A DNA stretch of 64,000 nt from Buchnera aphidicola (Cavariella theobaldi) (lineage in GTDB: Bacteria > Pseudomonadota > Gammaproteobacteria > Enterobacterales > Enterobacteriaceae), in contig NZ_OZ060413.1 in NCBI RefSeq assembly GCF_964059165.1, positions 434,001 to 498,000 on the forward strand, written 5' to 3'. The notes beneath the pieces are model-generated. The model saw only the letters and a program-made list of their open reading frames with translations. It did no database searches and had not been told where the DNA came from. Each line of letters begins with the position of its first letter. The first letter of the stretch is position 1. Position numbers and translations under genes: made by a program. Positions 10,542 through 21,123 of this stretch are shown one piece after another.

Positions 10542-11417
10542 ATGAGTGATCATTCTTCAAAAAAACGCGATAAAATTAATAGAAAAGGTTTTTTTTCTAT
10601 TTTATTAAATCATATGTTTCATGATGAACCTAAAACCCGTGAAGAACTATTAGTTCTCATTCGTGATGCAGAACAGAATTCATTAATTGATCAAGACACA
10701 TGTGACATGTTAGAAGGAGTTATGCATATTGCTAAAACAAAAATTAAAGATATTATGATTCCACGAACACAAATGATAACATTGAAATTAAATTTTCATT
10801 TAAACAAGTGTTTAGATATCATTATTAAATCTGCTCATTCAAGATTTCCGGTGATGAGTAGTGACAAAAATTATGTAGAAGGTTTTTTAATTGCTAAAGA
10901 TTTATTGCCTTTTATGAGGAATTCAAAAGGTATTTTTTGTATTCAAAAAATATTAAGACCTGTAGTAGTTGTTCCAGAAAGTAAGTATGTTGATATAATG
11001 TTAAAAGAATTTCGTTCTAAAAAAAATCATATGGCAGTAGTAATAGATGAATTTGGAGTTATTTCTGGATTGGTTACCATAGAAGATATACTCGAGCTTA
11101 TTGTAGGAGAAATTGAAGACGAATATGATAATAAAGAAAATTGTAATATTCGTAAATTACATAAATATACATTTTCAATAAATGCATTAACAGAAATAAA
11201 AGAATTTAATGATACTTTTAAGACAAACTTTCAAAATCAAGAAGTAGATACTATCGGTGGATTAGTCATGAAAGAATTTGGTCATTTACCCAGTCATGGC
11301 GATACTATTAATATCAATGGGTATATTTTTAAAATATCTGTAGTAGATAGTCGAAAAGTTATTCAATTAAACGTTACTATTCCAGAAAATAGTGACGATA
11401 TAATGCTTAAAAAATAA
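10542..11417 (+). CDS. corC: CorC/HlyC-family CBS-domain protein
   Basis: This 291-residue protein matches E. coli CorC (YbeX) along its length. It has an N-terminal cytosolic segment, two CBS motifs between about residues 65 and 190 (including IMIPRTQM and the GLVTIEDILELIVGEI stretch) and a C-terminal CorC_HlyC domain. CorC has been linked to magnesium/cobalt efflux through CorA and more recently to ribosome maturation. The order miaB-(ybeZ)-ybeY-corC is the E. coli order. The lnt gene that follows corC in E. coli is missing here. Confidence 0.95.
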   Translation: MSDHSSKKRDKINRKGFFSILLNHMFHDEPKTREELLVLIRDAEQNSLIDQDTCDMLEGVMHIAKTKIKDIMIPRTQMITLKLNFHLNKCLDIIIKSAHSRFPVMSSDKNYVEGFLIAKDLLPFMRNSKGIFCIQKILRPVVVVPESKYVDIMLKEFRSKKNHMAVVIDEFGVISGLVTIEDILELIVGEIEDEYDNKENCNIRKLHKYTFSINALTEIKEFNDTFKTNFQNQEVDTIGGLVMKEFGHLPSHGDTININGYIFKISVVDSRKVIQLNVTIPENSDDIMLKK

Positions 11418-11636
11418 CATATTTTATATAATTTTAAAATAAGTATCATACTCACATTATTTTTCATTTTAAAAAAATTGCATTATTATGTGTATAATAT
11501 TTAAATATTAATAATAACATCTATTGAATCTTAATAAATCAAAATTTACGTATAAATTTATAAAATAGCACTACATTGTAAGAATGATAATATTTCAAAT
11601 TATTTACTATCATCAATATATTGATATGAGAAAAAA

Positions 11637-14237
11637 ATGCAAAAAGAATATTTACCCAAAAATATAGAACATTATGTACAAGAATATTGGAAAAACAATA
11701 ACACATTTCAAGTTAATGAAGATCATACAAAAGAAAAATACTATTGCCTACCCATGCTACCGTATCCTTCTGGAAAATTACATATGGGTCATGTTAGAAA
11801 TTATACCATCAGCGATGTAATTGCACGATATGAAAGAATGTTAGGTAAAAATGTTCTACACCCTATTGGGTGGGATGCGTTTGGCTTGCCCGCTGAAGAA
11901 GCCGCGATAAAAAATAATACTATTCCATCTGATTGGACAAATCAAAATATTAAATATATGAGAAAACAACTTCAATCTCTAGGTTTCAGTTATGATTGGA
12001 ATAGAGAAATTACTACGTGTAAACCAGAATATTACAAATGGGAGCAATGGTTTTTTAATAAATTATATGAAAAAAAATTAGTTTACAAAAAAAATAGCAT
12101 AGTCAATTGGTGTGCTTATGACAAAACGGTATTAGCTAACGAACAAGTAATTAATGGATATTGCTGGAGATGTCAGGGAGAAGTCATTTACAAAAAAATA
12201 CCACAATGGTTTATAAAAATTAGAAAATATGCAGAATCTTTATACAATGATTTAAACCAGCTTAAAGATTGGCCTGAAAAAGTAAAAACAATGCAAAGAA
12301 ATTGGATCGGTAGAATAAAAGGATTTGACATTACGATTGATATATATCAGAAAAAAGAAAAATTAACAGTTTTCACTGATAGATTAGATGCTTTAATGGG
12401 AGCTACATATATTTTAATATCATCTAAACATAAAATAGCAAAAAAATTATCTTATGAAGATTTTACAACAAATATATCAAAAAATAAAAGTAATAACAAA
12501 ATATTATCCCTAAAAAATCTTGAAGAAATAAAATATATTGGTATTAATACTAATTTTTTCGCCGTACATCCAATTACAAAAAAAAAAATACCAATATGGA
12601 TTTCTCACGTTATTCAAAAAGAATATGGCACTGATGCAGTATTAGGAATACCCGGGCACAACGAATACGCTTGGCATTTTGCTATTGAAAATAATTTAAA
12701 GATAAAATTTGTCATTCAAAACATCACTCATGAAAAAAATAGTTTTAATTCATTATTTACGACTAATAAAGGTATTTTATTTAATTCCGAAGAATTTAAT
12801 GGTTTAGATTACCATAATGGTATCAAAGAAGTTTATAAGAAATTACTACAAAAGAAAATTATTAAAGAAAAAATTAATTATAAACTACAAGATTGGTGTG
12901 TATCAAGACAACGTTATTGGGGCGCCCCTATTCCTATGGCTACATTAAAAAACGGAAAAATTGTAGCTATTCCAGACAATCAACTACCTGTACTGTTACC
13001 TGATGATATAAATTCTATTCATGATTTAAAAAAATTACAAAATCAATCGACTGATTGGTCCAAAGTATATATCAATAATGAAAAAGCCACTAGAGAAAAA
13101 GATACTTTTGATACATTTATGGAATCGTCTTGGTATTATGCAAGATATACTTGTCCTAACTATAATCAAGGCATGATTAACCCTGTTTCATCTAAATACT
13201 GGTTACCGGTAGACCAATATATAGGAGGAATAGAGCATGCAATAATGCATCTAATGTATTTTAGATTTTATCATAAACTGCTACGTGATTTTAAATTAGT
13301 GGATTTTGATGAACCAGTAAAAAATTTAATTTGTCAAGGCATGGTTCTTGCAGAAGCTTTTTATTATATTGGCAAAAACTCTCAACGTTGTTGGGTTTCT
13401 CCTTTATCTGTATTAAAAGAACGTAATAAAAAAGGCGAAATAATTAAAGCGTATACAAACACAGGAAAATCAGTTATTTATGCAGGCATGATAAAGATGT
13501 CTAAATCTAAATATAATGGCATTGAACCAGAATTAATTATCAATAAATATGGTGCCGATACTATTCGTCTGTTTATAATGTTTGGAGCGCCCGTAGAATC
13601 TTCATTAGAATGGAGGGAATCTGGAGTGCAAGGCATGTATCGTTTTTTAAAAAAAATATGGAAATTAACATATTTTTATCTTCAAAAAAAACATACAGAT
13701 GCAGAAATAGATTTTGAAGAATTGAATGATAAACAAAAAATATTATATTGTTTTTTACACAAAACAATTGATATTGTATCCGCTGATATGAAAAGAAAAA
13801 AAACATTTAATACAGCTATTGCAGCAATAATGAAATTTTTTAATGCTCTTGTACGGAGTCCGTTTGATGATATCAAAGACCAATATATTATGCGTAAATC
13901 TTTAATTGCCATTATAAAAATGCTTTATCCTTTTACACCTCATATATGTTTTATGCTCTGGAGATATATACATATAAAAAAAAATAATAACATTGATTAT
14001 ACAACATGGCCCATTGCAAAAAAAGAAATATTAAATGATAATTATAGTATAGTAGTCATTCAAGTGAATGGAAAGAAGAAATGTACTATCAAAGTTTCTA
14101 AAAATGCTACTCAAGAAGAAATTTTCTTAGAAGTAAAAAAACAAACCGTTATCAAAAAAAATATTAACATGATTGATTTTAATAATCTTGTATACATTCC
14201 ACATAAAATAATTAATTTTATCGTTTCTAATACATAA
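11637..14237 (+). CDS. leuS: Leucine-tRNA ligase (class I)
   Basis: This 866-residue protein charges tRNA-Leu. The HIGH motif appears as HMGH at residues 49-52, the CP1 editing domain lies at about 220-410, and KMSKS is at 620-624. A C-terminal anticodon/leucine-specific domain is present. The ATG at 11637 follows a weak GAGAAAA site. The 219-base upstream gap has a near-consensus TATAAT (11493-11498) but no good -35. leuS-holA-nadD keeps E. coli order with lptE deleted. Confidence 0.98.
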   Translation: MQKEYLPKNIEHYVQEYWKNNNTFQVNEDHTKEKYYCLPMLPYPSGKLHMGHVRNYTISDVIARYERMLGKNVLHPIGWDAFGLPAEEAAIKNNTIPSDWTNQNIKYMRKQLQSLGFSYDWNREITTCKPEYYKWEQWFFNKLYEKKLVYKKNSIVNWCAYDKTVLANEQVINGYCWRCQGEVIYKKIPQWFIKIRKYAESLYNDLNQLKDWPEKVKTMQRNWIGRIKGFDITIDIYQKKEKLTVFTDRLDALMGATYILISSKHKIAKKLSYEDFTTNISKNKSNNKILSLKNLEEIKYIGINTNFFAVHPITKKKIPIWISHVIQKEYGTDAVLGIPGHNEYAWHFAIENNLKIKFVIQNITHEKNSFNSLFTTNKGILFNSEEFNGLDYHNGIKEVYKKLLQKKIIKEKINYKLQDWCVSRQRYWGAPIPMATLKNGKIVAIPDNQLPVLLPDDINSIHDLKKLQNQSTDWSKVYINNEKATREKDTFDTFMESSWYYARYTCPNYNQGMINPVSSKYWLPVDQYIGGIEHAIMHLMYFRFYHKLLRDFKLVDFDEPVKNLICQGMVLAEAFYYIGKNSQRCWVSPLSVLKERNKKGEIIKAYTNTGKSVIYAGMIKMSKSKYNGIEPELIINKYGADTIRLFIMFGAPVESSLEWRESGVQGMYRFLKKIWKLTYFYLQKKHTDAEIDFEELNDKQKILYCFLHKTIDIVSADMKRKKTFNTAIAAIMKFFNALVRSPFDDIKDQYIMRKSLIAIIKMLYPFTPHICFMLWRYIHIKKNNNIDYTTWPIAKKEILNDNYSIVVIQVNGKKKCTIKVSKNATQEEIFLEVKKQTVIKKNINMIDFNNLVYIPHKIINFIVSNT

Positions 14238-14299
14238 TATATGTTATATATTTAAAAAAATTATAATACATAACCTATATATTGGGTATCCATATTTAA

Positions 14300-15298
14300 A
14301 TGAATAATATATATCCCGAAAACCTCAATAAAAGATTGCAGGAAAAACTACATTCATATTATATATTGCTAGGAGAAGATATTGTTTTTTTAAAAAGAAA
14401 TCAAGATATTATATTTAAATTTGCATATCAACAAGGATTTATACAAAAAAATTTTATTAACATTGAAAATAATACAGATTGGATAAAGATTATTCATTTT
14501 TGTCAAAAAAAAAACTTATTTAATCACAAAAGAATTTTAGTAATTAATTATCTCATTAAAAATCATTCTATATTTCTAATAAAAAACCTCAATAAAGTTT
14601 CTTTGTTCTTTTATGAAGATATACTAATAATATTAAAATTAAATCAATCATCTTCCATTTTTTTAGAAAAAAAATTTTTTAATAAATGCATAATAAATGG
14701 AGTTATCATTTCTTGTTTTTCACCTAATACTAATCAATTTATTAATTGGATAAAAAACGAAATAAAAGAAAAAAATATAAATATAGATAACCATGCTATC
14801 TTTTTAATTTATAAAAATTATGAGGGAAATACTTTATTTTGTTCTAAATTATTAGAAATGATTTTACTAACATATCCTAATAAACATATTACAGTAGAAA
14901 AAATTAAAAAAATTATTAATGATTTTAGAATTCTTTCTCCATTAGATTGGATAAATAAAATATTGAACCGAAATAGTAAAGATGCTATGAGTATTTTAAA
15001 CCGTTTTTCTAAACAACAATATAATTCCCTTATTTTAATAAGAGCCCTACAAAGAGATTTGTTAAAATTAATATATATGAAACGTGAAAAAAAAATAAAT
15101 ATTAATATTTTTTTTAAAAAAAATTGTATCATAGATATGAGACAAAAATATTTTATTCACGCCTATAAATATATTCATATCAATCAATGTATTCAAGCTA
15201 TTAAAATATTAGTTCAAACAGAACTAAAAATCAAAAAACAATATAATAATGATATATGGATAAATTTAAAAACATTAACATTAATCTTAAGTGCATAA
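14300..15298 (+). CDS. holA: DNA polymerase III delta subunit
   Basis: Delta is the wrench of the clamp loader: it opens the beta sliding clamp and works with DnaX, encoded near 51.8 kb here. The 332-residue protein is weakly conserved overall. The N-terminal pattern (YPENL..L...YYLLG.D, residues 5-27), the length and the position between leuS and nadD fit HolA. The delta-prime subunit is not in the window. Base composition is very A-rich, like its neighbours, and the frame is intact. Confidence 0.9.
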   Translation: MNNIYPENLNKRLQEKLHSYYILLGEDIVFLKRNQDIIFKFAYQQGFIQKNFINIENNTDWIKIIHFCQKKNLFNHKRILVINYLIKNHSIFLIKNLNKVSLFFYEDILIILKLNQSSSIFLEKKFFNKCIINGVIISCFSPNTNQFINWIKNEIKEKNINIDNHAIFLIYKNYEGNTLFCSKLLEMILLTYPNKHITVEKIKKIINDFRILSPLDWINKILNRNSKDAMSILNRFSKQQYNSLILIRALQRDLLKLIYMKREKKININIFFKKNCIIDMRQKYFIHAYKYIHINQCIQAIKILVQTELKIKKQYNNDIWINLKTLTLILSA

Positions 15299-15316
15299 TA
15301 ATTTATATAAACCACA

Positions 15317-15958
15317 ATGAAAAAAATTTATGCAATACTTGGTGGCAATTTTAATCCCATTCATAATGGCCATATTTATTCTGTTCAAAATATAGCTAAA
15401 GAAATAAATATTAAAAAAATAATATTATTACCTAATCATCATCCTCCTCATAGAAACATAACAAAAACATCTCTTCAGGATAAAATTAATATGATTAAAT
15501 TAGCTATTAATCATAATAATTTATTTACAATTAGCTATTTAGAAACAAACTATCAGAAAATTTTTTATACTATAGACACTTTAAAAAAAATCAGAAAAAA
15601 AATTGGATATTATACGTCATTATGTTTCATAATAGGTGAAGATAACTTACAATATTTATATCATTGGAAAGAATGGAAAAAAATATTATATTTTACTCAT
15701 TTACTAATATTACCCCGTCAATGCATAAAAAAAAATAACTTTTTTTTTCAAAAATGGATTGATCTTCATATTACTAAAAATATACATTTATTACATGAAA
15801 AACCTTATGGATTAATTTTTTTTTCTCAAATACCATTTATTCATATTTCATCAAGTCAAATTCGAAAAAATTATTATGAAGGAAGAAGTTGTTATGGATT
15901 ATTACCATATTATGTCGATAAATATATCCGTCTTAAAAAATTATATTGCTCAATATAA
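15317..15958 (+). CDS. nadD: Nicotinate-nucleotide adenylyltransferase
   Basis: This enzyme forms deamido-NAD from nicotinate mononucleotide and ATP, the penultimate step of NAD synthesis. The 213-residue protein carries the nucleotidyltransferase motif GGNFNPIHNGH at residues 9-19 and the C-terminal ISSSQIRK motif. The start ATG at 15317 is 18 nt after holA, suggesting co-transcription. Confidence 0.97.
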   Translation: MKKIYAILGGNFNPIHNGHIYSVQNIAKEINIKKIILLPNHHPPHRNITKTSLQDKINMIKLAINHNNLFTISYLETNYQKIFYTIDTLKKIRKKIGYYTSLCFIIGEDNLQYLYHWKEWKKILYFTHLLILPRQCIKKNNFFFQKWIDLHITKNIHLLHEKPYGLIFFSQIPFIHISSSQIRKNYYEGRSCYGLLPYYVDKYIRLKKLYCSI

Positions 15959-16063
15959 AATATTAAATACTCTATATCATAGTATAAAATAAATACAAAT
16001 ATAGATAAAAAATATTATACAATAGAATACTATTTACATCAAAGATCATATTAATTTAAAATC

Positions 16064-16294
16064 ATGGAAAAAATAAATAAAACATTGAATTTAATAGGAT
16101 TACGATGTCCCGAGCCCATTATGATAGTTAGAAAAAATATACGAAATATGAAATTAAACGAAACAATATTTCTTTTGTCTGATGATCCTGCAACTATTAG
16201 AGATATTCCAAAATTCTGTTATTTCATGAAACATGAATTATTATATGTTGATATTGAAATCAAACCATATAAATATTTATTAAAAAAACGATAA
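16064..16294 (+). CDS. tusA: Sulfur carrier protein TusA
   Basis: TusA accepts persulfide sulfur from IscS and passes it to TusBCD, then TusE and MnmA, for 2-thiouridine at U34 of Lys/Glu/Gln tRNAs. The 76-residue protein has the SirA/TusA signature with the active Cys at residue 15 (LRCPEPIM, a CPxP motif). It faces asd in convergent orientation. Its downstream partner TusE is encoded at about 35 kb with a damaged frame. Confidence 0.96.
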   Translation: MEKINKTLNLIGLRCPEPIMIVRKNIRNMKLNETIFLLSDDPATIRDIPKFCYFMKHELLYVDIEIKPYKYLLKKR

Positions 16295-16305
16295 AATAAA
16301 AAAAT

Positions 16306-16368
16306 AATATACACTAATTATAACATATATACTAAAAACAAGTAAATATGCTAAATATAGTGTATATT
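16306..16368 (+). terminator. Long-loop inverted repeat between convergent tusA and asd
   Basis: Perfect 11-bp arms (16306-16316 and 16358-16368) surround a 41-nt loop, and a CTTTTTT run follows at 16375-16381. Its position between two convergent genes suits a bidirectional transcription stop, although the loop is long. Confidence 0.3.
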
Positions 16369-16400
16369 GAATATCTTTTTTAAAAAATGTATTAAATTCC

Positions 16401-17513
16401 TTAATGAATTAATAAATTTAACATTCTTCTGAGAGGTTCTGCTGCACCCCATAATAACTGATCACCCACAGTAAAAGCAGATAAATATTTATTACCTATA
16501 TTTAATTTTCTTATACGTCCTATCGGTATGCTTAAAGTACCTGTTACAGCTGCGGGAGTTAATTGAAGTAATGTATCTTTTTTATCATTTGGAATAATTT
16601 TTACCCAATTGTTATGTCTTCTAATAATACTTTCAATATCACATAAAGATATATCTTGTTTTAATTTAATAGTAAAAGATTGACTATGACAACGAAAAGA
16701 ACTAATTCGTACACATATACCATCTATTATAATAGGAGAAGAAGATTGTATAATCTTATTAGTTTCGAATTGCCCCTTCCATTCTTCACGACTTTGACCA
16801 TTATTCATTTTCTTATCAATCCACGGTATTAAACTTCCCGCTAAAGGTATAGAAAAATTATCTAATGGAAAATCTATATGATCATAAGCATTTGTGACTT
16901 TCTGTAAAATATCTAAAATAGAAGATGAATTATTATATAATTCATCTGAAACAATATGATGTAACATACCCATCTGTTGTAATAATTCTTTTATATATAA
17001 AGCTCCCGCGCCAGAAGCTGATTGATAAGTTGAAACGGAAATCCATTCAATTAATTTACTTTGAAATAAACCACCTAAGGACATTAACATCAAACTTACC
17101 GTACAATTACCACCAACAAATGTTTTTATTCCATCATTGATAGCATTTTGTATTATTGTATAATTAACAGGATCAAGCGCAATTACTGTATCATTATCAG
17201 TTCTTAAATTAGAAGAAGCATCTATCCAATATCCTTTCCATCCAGAATGACGTAACTGAAAATAAATATTTTTAGTATAATCTCCCCCTTGACAAGTTAT
17301 AATAATATCCATTTCTTTTAAACAATCAATATCATAGGCATTGTGTAAATTTTTATATGTAATATCATTTATTGTGGGGCCGGTTTGACCAATCTGAGAA
17401 GTAGAAAAGAAATAAGGATGAATATTTATAAAATCCTTTTCTTCTTGCATGCGTTTCATTAACACCGATCCAACCATACCACGCCAACCAATAAATCCAA
17501 CAGATTTTTTCAT
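16401..17513 (-). CDS. asd: Aspartate-semialdehyde dehydrogenase
   Basis: This enzyme reduces aspartyl phosphate to aspartate semialdehyde for lysine/DAP, threonine and methionine synthesis. I start at the ATG at 17513 (370 aa, family about 367) because homology begins at [16 protein letters not shown]. An in-frame GTG at 17552 would add 13 unrelated residues. The N-terminal NADP-binding [11 protein letters not shown] is at about 5-15, and the catalytic Cys is about residue 137 in GGNCTVS. It feeds LysA, also in the window. Confidence 0.97.
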   Translation of the reverse strand: MKKSVGFIGWRGMVGSVLMKRMQEEKDFINIHPYFFSTSQIGQTGPTINDITYKNLHNAYDIDCLKEMDIIITCQGGDYTKNIYFQLRHSGWKGYWIDASSNLRTDNDTVIALDPVNYTIIQNAINDGIKTFVGGNCTVSLMLMSLGGLFQSKLIEWISVSTYQSASGAGALYIKELLQQMGMLHHIVSDELYNNSSSILDILQKVTNAYDHIDFPLDNFSIPLAGSLIPWIDKKMNNGQSREEWKGQFETNKIIQSSSPIIIDGICVRISSFRCHSQSFTIKLKQDISLCDIESIIRRHNNWVKIIPNDKKDTLLQLTPAAVTGTLSIPIGRIRKLNIGNKYLSAFTVGDQLLWGAAEPLRRMLNLLIH

Positions 17514-17947
17514 TTTTAAAAATACGGAATTATTCAAAAAATTATTTATCACTTTAAATAATTTATTTAAATAAACTACCGACCTCCAAGAAAAATTAAA
17601 TATACTTTCTTATAAAAAATATATTTAAAATAGTTAATAATATATTTTTATATATACTCTAAAAACAAAAAATACTAAAATACATAAAAATAATTTTTAT
17701 TAAAAAATGCATATAAAATTTATATTTTAGCGTTCAATATACTATAAAATAGTAGTCTATTTTTTAAATAATTGATTTTTTCTATAATATATTACAATAA
17801 AAAATTATTCATAATTACATATCGTAATATTATTATTTATAATTTTTAACTATTTTAATATCGAAAAAATAATTAAAAAAATTTAAGCATTAACAATAGA
17901 AAAATTTAATAAAAAATAATCAGCATAAAAGGATATAATACATTACA
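17514..17947. other. Intergenic region between divergent asd and yhgN
   Basis: These 434 bases are almost pure A/T with no ORF of note. The promoters of the two divergent genes must lie here, but AT richness makes every -10 candidate ambiguous. An AAAAGGA stretch at about 17927-17933 precedes yhgN but is too far from its ATG to be a clear ribosome-binding site. Confidence 0.6.
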
Positions 17948-18541
17948 ATGGCTGAAATAATTTCTACTACTATATTATTAACTTTAATTATGGACCCTTT
18001 AGGTAATCTGCCTATTTTTATGTCAATATTAAAAAAATTAGAACCCAAAAGACAAAAAATTATAGTAATACGTGAAATGATTATTGCACTAATCATAATG
18101 TTATTATTCTTATTTATGGGAGAAAAAATACTAAATCTACTTGATTTACAAACCGAAACAGTATCAATATCGGGAGGTATAATTTTATTTTTTATTGCTC
18201 TTCAGATGATATTTCCTTCTCAAGATATTGATAGCTATGAAGATTCTATTAATGAAGAACCATTTTTAGTACCACTAGCAATTCCTTTAGTTGCCGGGCC
18301 CTCTTTGTTAGCAACTTTAATGTTACTCTCTCATCAATATCTACATCATATATCTTATTTAGTCATATCACTATTTATGGCTTGGTGCTTTACAATAACA
18401 ATATTATTATTATCAAGTTTTTTTTTACGACTATTTGGAGCTAAGAGTACTAATGTTTTAGAACGTTTGATGGGGTTAATTCTGATTATGGTATCAACAC
18501 AAATGTTTTTAGACGGATTTAGAGTATGGTTAAATCATTAA
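17948..18541 (+). CDS. yhgN: MarC-family inner-membrane protein YhgN
   Basis: This 197-residue membrane protein has six predicted hydrophobic segments and the same length as E. coli YhgN. It carries the MarC-family N-terminal DPLGNLPIF motif (residues 17-25) and a second half with P-L-A-I-P-L-V-A-G-P (about 110-119). Its position next to asd matches E. coli. Biochemical function is not established; a transporter-like role is often suggested. Its retention in such a reduced genome suggests it matters for envelope exchange. Confidence 0.93.
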   Translation: MAEIISTTILLTLIMDPLGNLPIFMSILKKLEPKRQKIIVIREMIIALIIMLLFLFMGEKILNLLDLQTETVSISGGIILFFIALQMIFPSQDIDSYEDSINEEPFLVPLAIPLVAGPSLLATLMLLSHQYLHHISYLVISLFMAWCFTITILLLSSFFLRLFGAKSTNVLERLMGLILIMVSTQMFLDGFRVWLNH

Positions 18542-18655
18542 AAAATAATTATTTGAGATACAATATAAAAAATATGCTTTTGATGACATCATCAAGATAC
18601 ATAAACATTTAAAATGAAAACAATTAATATCTATATTATATACAATGGTAATTTT

Positions 18656-19825
18656 ATGAAAATAAAAAAAATGACTGATGTGAATTTAAGTGAAAAAAAA
18701 GTATTAATAAGAACTGATCTAAATGTGCCTATAAAAAATGGAAAAATTATGTCAGATGCTAGAATTTTAGCAGCTTTACCTACTATTCAAATTGCTATTA
18801 AAAATAATGCAAAAGTTATGATTATGTCACATTTAGGAAGACCAGAAGAAGGAATATATACAAAAAAATATTCTTTATTACCTATATTTAACTATTTAAA
18901 AAAAATATTCATAAATACAAACATTTTTTTTTCTAACAATTATTTAAATGGTGTTGATATTAAAGCTGGAGAAGTATTTTTATTAGAAAATGTTCGATTT
19001 AACAAAGGTGAATTAAATAATGATTATGAATTATCTAAAAAATATTCTAATCTATGTGATATCTTTGTGATGGATGCTTTTGGTAGTGCTCATCGTATGC
19101 AAGCATCTACTTATGGTGTAGGAAAATTATCAAAAATATCGTGTGCAGGACCGCTTTTAATTTCAGAAATTACTTATTTAAAACAGGCTATAAAAAATCC
19201 TCAGAGACCTATGGTAACTGTTATTGGCGGTTCTAAAGTATCAACAAAATTTAATGTATTAAACAAACTTTCTAAAATTTCAGATACTGTTATAGTTGGA
19301 GGTGGAATCGCGAATACCTTTTTAGCTATTAATAATAAAATTGGAAAATCACTACATGAAAAAAAATTTATATTAGCAGCAAAAAAAATATATGAAAAAT
19401 ATAATATTGTTTTACCTATTGATTCTCGAGTAGGAAAAAATTTTTGCAATACAGAAACAGCAGTCGTAAAATTAATTTCTTGTATTAAAGAAGATGACGA
19501 AATTATGGATTTTGGCGATAAAACTATTAAAAATTCTATTAATATTCTACGAAAAGCTAAAACTATTCTTTGGAATGGTCCTGTAGGAGTATTTGAATTT
19601 AAAAATTTTAGTATTGGAACCGAAATGATTGCTAAAACGATTGCTTCTAGTAATGCCTTTTCTATTGCTGGAGGCGGAGACACATTATCTGTAATTGATA
19701 TGTTTCATATTAAAAAAAATATTTCTTATATTTCTACGGGTGGAGGAGCTTTTTTAGAATTTATAGAAGGTAAGAAATTACCTGCAATACAAATGTTAGA
19801 AGATCATTTTGAAAATACGTTATAA
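18656..19825 (+). CDS. pgk: Phosphoglycerate kinase
   Basis: This glycolytic enzyme converts 1,3-bisphosphoglycerate plus ADP to 3-phosphoglycerate plus ATP. I start at the ATG at 18656 (389 aa, E. coli 387) because homology begins with the KMTD segment. The upstream ATG at 18614 would add 14 residues. Motifs present are RTDLNVP, SHLGRP, the nucleotide-binding GGG and the C-terminal STGGGAFLEF. The epd gene that precedes pgk in E. coli is absent; fbaA follows. Confidence 0.97.
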   Translation: MKIKKMTDVNLSEKKVLIRTDLNVPIKNGKIMSDARILAALPTIQIAIKNNAKVMIMSHLGRPEEGIYTKKYSLLPIFNYLKKIFINTNIFFSNNYLNGVDIKAGEVFLLENVRFNKGELNNDYELSKKYSNLCDIFVMDAFGSAHRMQASTYGVGKLSKISCAGPLLISEITYLKQAIKNPQRPMVTVIGGSKVSTKFNVLNKLSKISDTVIVGGGIANTFLAINNKIGKSLHEKKFILAAKKIYEKYNIVLPIDSRVGKNFCNTETAVVKLISCIKEDDEIMDFGDKTIKNSINILRKAKTILWNGPVGVFEFKNFSIGTEMIAKTIASSNAFSIAGGGDTLSVIDMFHIKKNISYISTGGGAFLEFIEGKKLPAIQMLEDHFENTL

Positions 19826-19865
19826 TAAAATCTTAACATTGCATATACGATATCATAGGAAAAAA

Positions 19866-20942
19866 ATGAATATTTTAAATTTTGTTCAACCCGGCGTTGT
19901 AACAGGTAGTGAAGCGCAAATGATATTCACACTGGCAAAAAAAAATAAATTTGCAATACCAGCAGTTAATTGTATAGGTACTGACTCCATCAATGCTGTA
20001 TTAGAAACGGCTGCAAGGGTACGGTCACCAATTATTATACAATTTTCTCATAGTGGAGCTTCTTTTATTTCTGGTTATCAAAAAAGATTTCAAGATATAC
20101 AAGAATCAGCTATTCAAGGGGCTATATCAGGAGCTAATCATACACATTTGATCGCTAAATATTACAATATTCCAGTAATTTTACATACTGACCATTGCCC
20201 AAAAGAACTATTATCTTGGATTGATGGATTATTGTATGCAGGTCATAATTATTATAAAAATCACGGAAAACCTCTATTTACTTCACATATGATTGATTTG
20301 TCTAAAGAATCTCTTCAAGAAAACATATCTATATGTAGTAAATATTTTAAAAAAATGAAAGAAATAAATATGATGTTAGAAATCGAATTAGGATGCACAG
20401 GCGGTGAAGAAGATGGAATTGATAACAGCAAAATAGACAAAAAATTATTATATACACAACCAAGTGATGTCAATTATGCATACGAAAAATTAAGTAAAAT
20501 TAGTAATAATTTTAGCATAGCAGCTTCTTTCGGAAATATACATGGTGTTTATCAGCCCGGTAACGTTGAGTTAAAACCAGATATTTTAAAAAATTCACAA
20601 GAGTATGTAAGCATACGTAACAATATACAAAATCTTCCATTAAACTTAGTATTTCATGGAGGTTCCGGTTCGAATCTAAAAGAAATTCAAGAATCTATTG
20701 AATATGGTGTAGTTAAAATGAATATTGATACTGATATGCAATGGGCTACATGGACAGGTGTTCTTAATTTTTATAAAAAAAATAAAAAATTTTTACAAAA
20801 TCAATTAGGACACGATCATGAAAAAAATAAACCTAATAAAAAATACTATGATCCTCGATCATGGATAAGAGCATCACAAAAATCTATGTCTACTAGATTA
20901 GAACAAACATTTAAAGAATTAAACGCATATAATATATTATAA
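19866..20942 (+). CDS. fbaA: Fructose-bisphosphate aldolase class II
   Basis: This zinc-dependent aldolase cleaves fructose-1,6-bisphosphate. The start is the ATG at 19866 (358 aa) with AGGA at about 19857-19860; the frame is open further upstream, overlapping pgk, but without homology. The zinc and substrate region HTDHC is at about 109-113, and GNIHGVYQPGNV and FHGGSGS motifs follow. pgk-fbaA are co-oriented with a 40-nt gap, as in E. coli. Confidence 0.97.
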   Translation: MNILNFVQPGVVTGSEAQMIFTLAKKNKFAIPAVNCIGTDSINAVLETAARVRSPIIIQFSHSGASFISGYQKRFQDIQESAIQGAISGANHTHLIAKYYNIPVILHTDHCPKELLSWIDGLLYAGHNYYKNHGKPLFTSHMIDLSKESLQENISICSKYFKKMKEINMMLEIELGCTGGEEDGIDNSKIDKKLLYTQPSDVNYAYEKLSKISNNFSIAASFGNIHGVYQPGNVELKPDILKNSQEYVSIRNNIQNLPLNLVFHGGSGSNLKEIQESIEYGVVKMNIDTDMQWATWTGVLNFYKKNKKFLQNQLGHDHEKNKPNKKYYDPRSWIRASQKSMSTRLEQTFKELNAYNIL

Positions 20943-20978
20943 ATATATAATTATCATGAATTAATTTATGTATTCTTT

Positions 20979-21000
20979 CGGGGAATAAAAATATTCTCCG
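20979..21000 (+). terminator. Hairpin terminator after fbaA
   Basis: Nine-bp arms CGGGGAATA/TATTCTCCG (one G-U pair) enclose an AAAA loop 36 nt after the fbaA stop. It is notably GC-rich for this genome. The following bases are CAAAATCATTTTA, so the T-run is imperfect. Confidence 0.55.
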
Positions 21001-21064
21001 CAAAATCATTTTATATATATTATATATATAAAATAATATATTATTCAATATACTTTATCTAATC

Positions 21065-21081
21065 AAAAAAAAAAAAAAAAA
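21065..21081 (+). repeat. A17 homopolymer upstream of mscS
   Basis: Seventeen consecutive A's, the longest single-base run I noticed in the window, lie 42 bases before the mscS start. Confidence 0.9.
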
Positions 21082-21123
21082 TGATAAGTTATATTTATCG
21101 TATATTACATATGAACTATTGAG

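Noticed and set aside
11493-11498. TATAAT as a leuS promoter -10 (also 33390-33395)
   Set aside because: No acceptable -35 at 16-18 nt and the TG extension is out of register; such boxes are expected by chance at this base composition.
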